45,095 bases of DNA from Candidatus Nanopelagicaceae bacterium. Its GTDB lineage: Bacteria > Actinomycetota > Actinomycetes > Nanopelagicales > Nanopelagicaceae. A program made the position numbers and the translations under genes. Below, in pieces: positions 40,096 through 45,095 of the stretch. The DNA lies in NCBI GenBank assembly GCA_947490625.1, contig CANLHC010000002.1, forward strand, positions 1 to 45,095, given 5' to 3'. Numbering within the stretch: position 1 is the first letter of the stretch; each line of letters begins with the position of its first letter. A model generated the notes under the pieces. It had not been told where the DNA came from, ran no database searches, and saw only the letters and a list, made by a program, of their open reading frames with translations.

Positions 40096-41619
40096 ATGTC
40101 TACCTCTAACAAAGCAGTCAAAGGAACGACCAGACCAGGACGCGCCCTTCTCGCTCTCGCGCTGATCTTCATCTCACTTGGAGCCACCGTTGCTATTACC
40201 GGGGGTACCGAAGTGAAGCTTGGACTTGATCTCCGTGGTGGCACAAGTGTGACTCTTCAGCCGCGCGCTTCTACTGCCGGCAATGAAGTAACGCCAGAGG
40301 CAATTGACCAGGCAGTTGAGATCATTCGTCAGCGTGTGAACTCATTAGGTGTTGCAGAGAGTGAAGTGACAGCGCAGGGTAGTGGAAATAATCGTCAGAT
40401 CGTTATCTCGATTCCTGGAGAGAACGGTCGCCGCGTGGTCGACCTTGTTGGTCAGACGGCAGAGCTCAGATTTCGACAAGTCCTAGCATCCGGCTTTGGG
40501 CTTCCTTCAGCAACGGACACTGCAACTGCGGCAACCCCAGTTCCAGGAGTCTCCGATGAAATTAATACACAGTTTGCGAATTTAGATTGTGCAACTGTGG
40601 CAAGCTTGCAAGGAACAGGTACCGATGATCCCAATGCAGTAATTACCTCTTGCTCTAAGGATTTAACAACGAAGTACATCCTTGCTCCAGCTGAGGTGTT
40701 GGGTCGTCAGATTTCAGAGGCTAGCTCTGGCCTTGATACACAAGCGGGCAGTGCATGGACTGTCTCCCTTACATTTGATAGCGAAGGAACACGAGCGTTT
40801 GGTGCACTTACTGCTCGCGTGACCTCATTGCCTGAACCGAACAACCAAGTTGCGATTGTTCTAGATGGAATCGTTCAATCGTCGCCACGGATTAACGAAG
40901 CAATCCCTTCTGGAACTGCCCAGATCACTGGTGACTTCACTCAAGTCGGAGCTAAGGATTTAGCCAACGTTCTTAAATACGGCGCACTTCCTTTGGCATT
41001 TGACCGTGGAGAAGTTCAGCAGGTGTCACCGACACTTGGTTCAGAACAGCTTGATGCCGGTTTGTTGGCTGGAGGCTTAGGTCTTCTTCTGGTTGTTTTC
41101 TATTCAATGCTCTATTACCGAGGGCTTGGTTTGGTAATTACTGGATCACTAGTTATGGCGGCGGGACTGCTTTATCTTCTCGTGCTCGTCTTGGGTGAAA
41201 CCATTGGATTCACAATGACGCTAGCCGGTATTGCCGGAATCATCGTAGCTGTCGGTATTACCGCCGACTCATTTGTTATCTATTTCGAGAGAATTCGAGA
41301 TGAAATCCGAGAAGGTCGTTCCCTGCGTTCAGCAGTAGAAACCGGTTGGGCGAAAGCTCGCCGTACGATCTTGGTGGCTGATGCTGTCTCTATGATCGCA
41401 GCCGTTCTGCTCTATTTCTTTGCCGTCGGCGGCGTTCGTGGTTTCGCATTTACTCTAGGTTTAACAACCCTTGTTGACCTCATCATTGTCTTCTACTTCT
41501 CGAAGCCAATGATGACATTCATCGCACGGTTGAAATTCTTTGGTTCAGGCCACCGTTTCTCAGGAGTCTCTGCCAAGAGTTCAGGTGTCGCTCATTCAAC
41601 TTCACAAGTGGAGGCATAA
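40096..41619 (+). CDS. secD: Protein translocase subunit SecD
   Basis: SecD works with SecF to use the proton gradient for late steps of protein export. The 507-residue protein has an N-terminal span (residues 14-34), KLGLDLRGGTSVTL, and a large external domain with EIIRQRVNSLGVAE. A five-span C-terminal part carries SecD motifs such as GAKDLANVLKYGALPL and GIIVAVGITADSFVIYFERIR. The external domain has a Thr/Ala-rich insert near residues 140-160. It is followed one base later by secF. Confidence 0.97.
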   Translation: MSTSNKAVKGTTRPGRALLALALIFISLGATVAITGGTEVKLGLDLRGGTSVTLQPRASTAGNEVTPEAIDQAVEIIRQRVNSLGVAESEVTAQGSGNNRQIVISIPGENGRRVVDLVGQTAELRFRQVLASGFGLPSATDTATAATPVPGVSDEINTQFANLDCATVASLQGTGTDDPNAVITSCSKDLTTKYILAPAEVLGRQISEASSGLDTQAGSAWTVSLTFDSEGTRAFGALTARVTSLPEPNNQVAIVLDGIVQSSPRINEAIPSGTAQITGDFTQVGAKDLANVLKYGALPLAFDRGEVQQVSPTLGSEQLDAGLLAGGLGLLLVVFYSMLYYRGLGLVITGSLVMAAGLLYLLVLVLGETIGFTMTLAGIAGIIVAVGITADSFVIYFERIRDEIREGRSLRSAVETGWAKARRTILVADAVSMIAAVLLYFFAVGGVRGFAFTLGLTTLVDLIIVFYFSKPMMTFIARLKFFGSGHRFSGVSAKSSGVAHSTSQVEA

Positions 41620-41620
41620 C

Positions 41621-42706
41621 ATGTCAACAGCACAAGGATTTGGTGGTCGTCTCTACTCTGGTGAGAAATCATTTAACATCGTAGGGAATGCCAAACGTTG
41701 GTACATACTCTCGGCTGTCTTTACCCTGATTTCTATCGGTGCGCTGGCTGTTCAAGGCTTGCACTTGGGAATCGAATTTAAGGGTGGATCTGCCTATTCA
41801 TTTAACTCCACGACCGTAACAGTCGAACAAGCCCGTACGGCCGTTGAAGCGACAGGTTTTTCTGGTGAGTTAATTGTCCAGAAAGTTGGCGACGACAAGA
41901 TAAGAATTCAAACAGGTTCACTCACAACAGCGGAATCTGATGCAGTAGAAGCTGCAATTGTTTCAACATTCGGCGTAAGCCAAGGAGAGATCGATACCCA
42001 GATCATTGGGCCATCCTGGGGTAAGGAGATTACTAAGAAGGCGCTCTACGGTTTGATTGCCTTCCTTATCGTTATTCTGCTCTTCCTCACAATGGCCTTT
42101 GAGTCAAAGATGGCGATCGCAGCAATTTTCGCTGTAGTTCACGACGTCTTAATCACCGTGGGTATCTATGCTCTGGTCGGCTTCGACGTTACTCCGGCAA
42201 CAGTTATTGGCTTCCTTACAATTCTTGGCTATTCGCTGTACGACACGGTTGTAGTTTTTGACAAAGTTCGTGAAAACACTCGCACCATTAATTCAACGAG
42301 CAAATACACGTATTCACAAGCGACAAACCTTGCAGTAAACCAAACAATTGTGCGCTCAATTAACACTTCTGTTATCGCTCTGTTGCCGGTTGCTGCGATC
42401 CTATTTGTTGGCGCGGGGTTACTAGGTGCTGGAACGCTCAAGGATCTTGCTTTAGCGCTTTTCATAGGAATGATCGTTGGCGCTTATTCATCTATCTTTA
42501 TCGCGCCTCCAGTTCTTGCGCAACTGCGTGAGAAGGAGCCAGCCATGATGGCTTTGGCAAAGCGAGTTCAGGCAAGAAGCGGTGCTTCAAGTGCTGAAAC
42601 TTCACCCGCTATCTCTGCATCTGCGAAATCAGCGCCGACAACTTCGGTAGCTACCACTGAACGACGTGGGCCTCGTAATCAACCAAAGCGTAAAGGTCGC
42701 AAGTAG
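41621..42706 (+). CDS. secF: Protein translocase subunit SecF
   Basis: SecF pairs with SecD in the membrane. The 361-residue protein has an N-terminal span, GLHLGIEFKGGSAYSF near residue 48, and a six-span organisation with TVIGFLTILGYSLYDTVVVFDKVRENTR. NTSVIALLPVAAILFVGAGLLG follows, then a disordered Ala/Ser/Thr-rich, basic C-terminal tail. ATG 41621 has GGAGG eight bases upstream; an in-frame ATG at 41540 inside secD is rejected. Confidence 0.97.
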   Translation: MSTAQGFGGRLYSGEKSFNIVGNAKRWYILSAVFTLISIGALAVQGLHLGIEFKGGSAYSFNSTTVTVEQARTAVEATGFSGELIVQKVGDDKIRIQTGSLTTAESDAVEAAIVSTFGVSQGEIDTQIIGPSWGKEITKKALYGLIAFLIVILLFLTMAFESKMAIAAIFAVVHDVLITVGIYALVGFDVTPATVIGFLTILGYSLYDTVVVFDKVRENTRTINSTSKYTYSQATNLAVNQTIVRSINTSVIALLPVAAILFVGAGLLGAGTLKDLALALFIGMIVGAYSSIFIAPPVLAQLREKEPAMMALAKRVQARSGASSAETSPAISASAKSAPTTSVATTERRGPRNQPKRKGRK

Positions 42707-42717
42707 AAATCCTTCCT

Positions 42718-44871
42718 ATGAATGATCTCCTCGCGCCCATTGTTAATGGGTTGCGAGAGCATCATCCACAGTCCGATTTTTCTGAGATTGAGCGAGCCTT
42801 TGAAACTGCTCGCATAGCCCATACGGGGCAATTGCGAAAATCTGGCGAAGATTACATTACCCATCCCGTTGCGGTGACACAGATTCTTGTCGATCTTGGT
42901 CTGGATCAAGAGACAGTTATTGCCTCGCTCTTACATGACACCGTTGAGGATACTCCTTACTCACTTGAGCAATTAAGAGATGATTTCGGTGATCACATCG
43001 CCGCTCTTGTCGATGGCGTAACCAAGCTCGACAAATTGGCTTACGGGCCAACCGCCGAGGCTGAAACCGTGCGAAAAATGGTAATCGCTATGTCACGCGA
43101 TATTCGCGTTCTGGTAATTAAATTAGCCGATCGACTACATAACGCACGAACCTGGAAATATGTATCGGGGGAGAGCGCGCTTCGAAAAGCACGCGAGACT
43201 CTGGATATCTACGCCCCGTTAGCACATCGATTAGGTATGAACGCCCTTAAGTGGGAGTTAGAAGATCTGAGCTTTGAAGTACTTGAACCTAAGAAATTCG
43301 AAGAGATCTCCCGACTTGTTGCAGAGCGAAGCCCCAAGAGAGATGCGCTCACTAAAGAGGTGATTGATGCCGTTAACGCTGATCTCGCAGCTGATTCAAT
43401 AATTTCAACAGTGACAGGACGGCAGAAACACTTCTTTAGCGTCTATCAAAAGATGGTGGTGCGAGGCCGAGAGTTCAATGATATTTATGACCTCGTTGGT
43501 ATTCGTGTCCTCGTCAATGATGTTCGCGATTGTTATGCCGTACTTGGATCGATACACGCGCGATGGAGCCCGGTGCCTGGTCGCTTTAAAGATTACATCG
43601 CTATGCCTAAGTTCAACCTCTATCAATCACTGCACACCACTGTGATCGGTCCTGGCGGTAAAGCGGTGGAGATTCAGATCCGAACCTATGAGATGCATTC
43701 CCGTGCCGAATTCGGTATCGCCGCTCACTGGAAATATAAGGATAGTTCGGGTGGTCCCGAGAACACGCCTGAAATGATTTGGTTGAAGCAACTTCATGAG
43801 TGGCAGAAGGAAACAGAAGATCCATCGGAGTTTCTTGAAGCGCTTCGCTTTGATCTTGGTACCCCTGAAGTCTTCGTCTTTACCCCGAAGGGAAGTGTTA
43901 TCGCTCTTCCAGGTGGATCAACACCGGTGGATTTCGCCTATTCGGTACACACCGATGTAGGAAATCGATGTGCTGGCGCAAAGGTCAATGGAAGATTAGT
44001 TCCACTGGAGACCAAACTTTCAAATGGTGATGTTGTTGAAGTGGTAACAAATAAGAGCCCGACGGCTAGTCCGTCGCGTGATTGGCTCAACTTTGTTAAG
44101 AGCCCACGTGCTCGTTCAAAGATTAAAGCGTGGTTCTCAAAAGAGCGCCGTGAAGAGGCGGTAGATGCTGGACGAGAATCAATTGCGCGTCAGATGCGAA
44201 AAGCTGGACTTCCGCTACAGAAGATTTTTGCGGGCCATTCTCTCCTCGAGTTAGCACACGAACTCAGATACCCGGATATCGATGCGCTCTACATCGCAGT
44301 AGGGGACGGCCATGTCTCTGCGCCATCGATTGTTGAAAAGTTAGTAGCGGCGATCGGCGTTGAAGATTCTCACCCAGAGCCAACGATTGAATATATTCCA
44401 ACAGGAGTCCCGACAACTCGTCGTTCGAGTACGGCTATCGAGGTAGAAGGCGTCGGCGATGTCTTGGTCAAACTTGCTCGTTGTTGCACACCCGTTCCGG
44501 GGGACTCAATCCTAGGATTTATCACCAAGGGGAGTGGTGTTTCGGTACATCGAACCGATTGCATCAATAGTGATGATCTCAGGCTGAATCAGGCAGAACG
44601 AATAGTTAATGTTCGCTGGTTGGCCGGTGCTGGCTCGCTCTTTCTAGTCAACATTCAAGTGGAAGCGCTGGATCGTGCTCGATTACTTGCCGATGTCACC
44701 CGTACGCTCTCAGAACAGCATGTAAATATCTTGAGCGCATCGGTGAGCACCTCAAAAGATCGTGTTGCAATCTCTAAATTCACCTTTGAAATGGCAGATG
44801 CCACGCATCTTGATTCGGTATTGGCTGCAGTGCGCAGTGTTGAAGGCGTCTACGACGTTTATAGAAGTTAG
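42718..44871 (+). CDS. relA: Bifunctional (p)ppGpp synthetase/hydrolase (RSH)
   Basis: This 717-residue enzyme makes and degrades the stringent-response alarmone. Domain order is an HD hydrolase (SLLHDTVEDT near residue 75), a synthetase domain with VPGRFKDYIAMPKFNLYQSL near residue 290, a TGS domain (FVFTPKGSVIALPGGSTP near residue 385) and a C-terminal ACT domain. The RFKD sequence is the RxKD motif of bifunctional Rel enzymes, and the HD histidine/aspartate pair is intact, so both activities are expected. The stop lies three bases from that of the convergent DUF349 gene. Confidence 0.97.
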   Translation: MNDLLAPIVNGLREHHPQSDFSEIERAFETARIAHTGQLRKSGEDYITHPVAVTQILVDLGLDQETVIASLLHDTVEDTPYSLEQLRDDFGDHIAALVDGVTKLDKLAYGPTAEAETVRKMVIAMSRDIRVLVIKLADRLHNARTWKYVSGESALRKARETLDIYAPLAHRLGMNALKWELEDLSFEVLEPKKFEEISRLVAERSPKRDALTKEVIDAVNADLAADSIISTVTGRQKHFFSVYQKMVVRGREFNDIYDLVGIRVLVNDVRDCYAVLGSIHARWSPVPGRFKDYIAMPKFNLYQSLHTTVIGPGGKAVEIQIRTYEMHSRAEFGIAAHWKYKDSSGGPENTPEMIWLKQLHEWQKETEDPSEFLEALRFDLGTPEVFVFTPKGSVIALPGGSTPVDFAYSVHTDVGNRCAGAKVNGRLVPLETKLSNGDVVEVVTNKSPTASPSRDWLNFVKSPRARSKIKAWFSKERREEAVDAGRESIARQMRKAGLPLQKIFAGHSLLELAHELRYPDIDALYIAVGDGHVSAPSIVEKLVAAIGVEDSHPEPTIEYIPTGVPTTRRSSTAIEVEGVGDVLVKLARCCTPVPGDSILGFITKGSGVSVHRTDCINSDDLRLNQAERIVNVRWLAGAGSLFLVNIQVEALDRARLLADVTRTLSEQHVNILSASVSTSKDRVAISKFTFEMADATHLDSVLAAVRSVEGVYDVYRS

Positions 44872-44874
44872 CGT

Positions 44875-45095
44875 TTAGCTAAATTCGCTCAGGTTTTTCT
44901 GAGCTTCAGCAAGCCAAACCTTACGGGCCGCAGCAGACTCACGTGCTTCTTGTGCCTTCTTATCATTGCCAGCCTTGGCAGATTTTTCAGCAACTTTTTC
45001 GTAGTTCTCGATTGCTGCGGTGAGTTGAGCAACAACATCGGCAGCACGAGCCTTAGCCGCTGGATCACTCTTTCGCCAAACTTCAGCTTCGGCAG
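44875..45095 (-). CDS. DUF349-family protein, C-terminal fragment
   Basis: Reading the minus strand from the right edge gives 73 residues before TAA at 44875-44877, including VWRKSDPAAKARAADVVAQL and KVWLAEAQKNLSEFS. Charged, Ala/Glu/Lys-rich helical repeats of this kind, and a DUF349 gene beside rel in actinobacteria, support the family call. Function is unknown. A perfect hairpin GCTCAG-GTTTTT-CTGAGC (44887-44904) lies near the end of the gene and may help stop transcription of either strand. Confidence 0.82.
   Translation of the reverse strand, partial: AEAEVWRKSDPAAKARAADVVAQLTAAIENYEKVAEKSAKAGNDKKAQEARESAAARKVWLAEAQKNLSEFS

Noticed and set aside
41540..41620. Earlier secF start inside secD
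   Set aside because: ATG 41621 has a GGAGG Shine-Dalgarno sequence and fits the family; the extension is secD sequence in another frame.
44887..44904. Hairpin GCTCAG-GTTTTT-CTGAGC as a strong terminator for rel
   Set aside because: The stem is only six bases, there is no T-run after it, and it lies inside the DUF349 coding region; kept only as a remark.
1..45095. Mobile elements, prophage genes, CRISPR arrays, toxin-antitoxin or defence systems
   Set aside because: No transposase, integrase, phage structural gene, direct-repeat array or recognisable defence gene was found; the window is core chromosome.

Overview
The window reads as a contiguous piece of a chromosome from an actinobacterium (Actinomycetota). 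Support comes from gene order and families: thrS-HIT-pgsA-PIM acyltransferase-pimA, pdxS-pdxT-yebC-ruvCAB-secDF-rel, a split cytochrome bcc/aa3 respiratory locus (ctaCDF and ctaE-qcrCAB), and the actinobacterial families SCO2322, DUF3043, PGPGW and DUF349. By eye the base composition is near 50% GC, well below Streptomyces or Mycobacterium. Genes are packed with ATGA/GTGA overlaps and overlapping convergent ends. That fits a streamlined free-living lineage such as the freshwater Nanopelagicales (acI), but this placement is inference. No insertion sequence, prophage, CRISPR array or rRNA was seen.

Layout. 1-456: 3' end of gcvT. 478-4411 (minus): a cobalamin riboswitch followed by a secreted SCO2322-like protein and a complete ECF transporter (T, double ATPase, S), read here as vitamin B12 uptake. 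4431-6120 (minus): DUF3043 protein and nadA. 6179-8566: erpA, an adenosine-kinase-like gene and a cysteine-desulfurase homologue that has lost the PLP lysine. 8625-16836: ctaC-ctaD-ctaF, an SRPBCC protein and an EamA exporter facing ctaE-qcrC-qcrA-qcrB. 16965-19410: a receiver-like protein, trpD, a DnaQ-type exonuclease and a PGPGW membrane protein. 19496-25460: aldo/keto reductase, M3 peptidase, low-molecular-weight tyrosine phosphatase, then methyltransferase, APH-type kinase and sulfotransferase-like genes. 25500-26862 (minus): LysE exporter, tRNA-Val(GAC), cupin, tRNA-Cys(GCA), tRNA-Gly(GCC). 26940-35524: pabB-pabC, thrS, HIT, a degenerate EF-G-like gene on the other strand, then the phosphatidylinositol-mannoside genes pgsA, acyltransferase and pimA, and a DUF3048 protein. 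35542-44871: pdxS, pdxT, yebC, ruvCAB, secDF and a bifunctional (p)ppGpp synthetase/hydrolase. 44875-45095: 3' end of a DUF349 gene.

How it works together. The respiratory genes make a menaquinol:cytochrome c reductase/aa3 oxidase chain, with QcrC as the diheme cytochrome c. Cofactor supply is a theme: B12 import, NAD (nadA), Fe-S delivery (erpA), folate (pabBC, gcvT) and PLP (pdxST). The most striking non-coding signal is at gene starts: seventeen genes have a TAnnnT hexamer ending 6-8 bases before the start codon, the expected layout of leaderless transcripts. The best candidates for something new are the lysine-less cysteine-desulfurase homologue, the P-loop-less EF-G-like protein with a promoter overlapping that of pgsA, the lysine-less receiver protein between ctaE and trpD, and the methyltransferase-kinase-sulfotransferase cluster.
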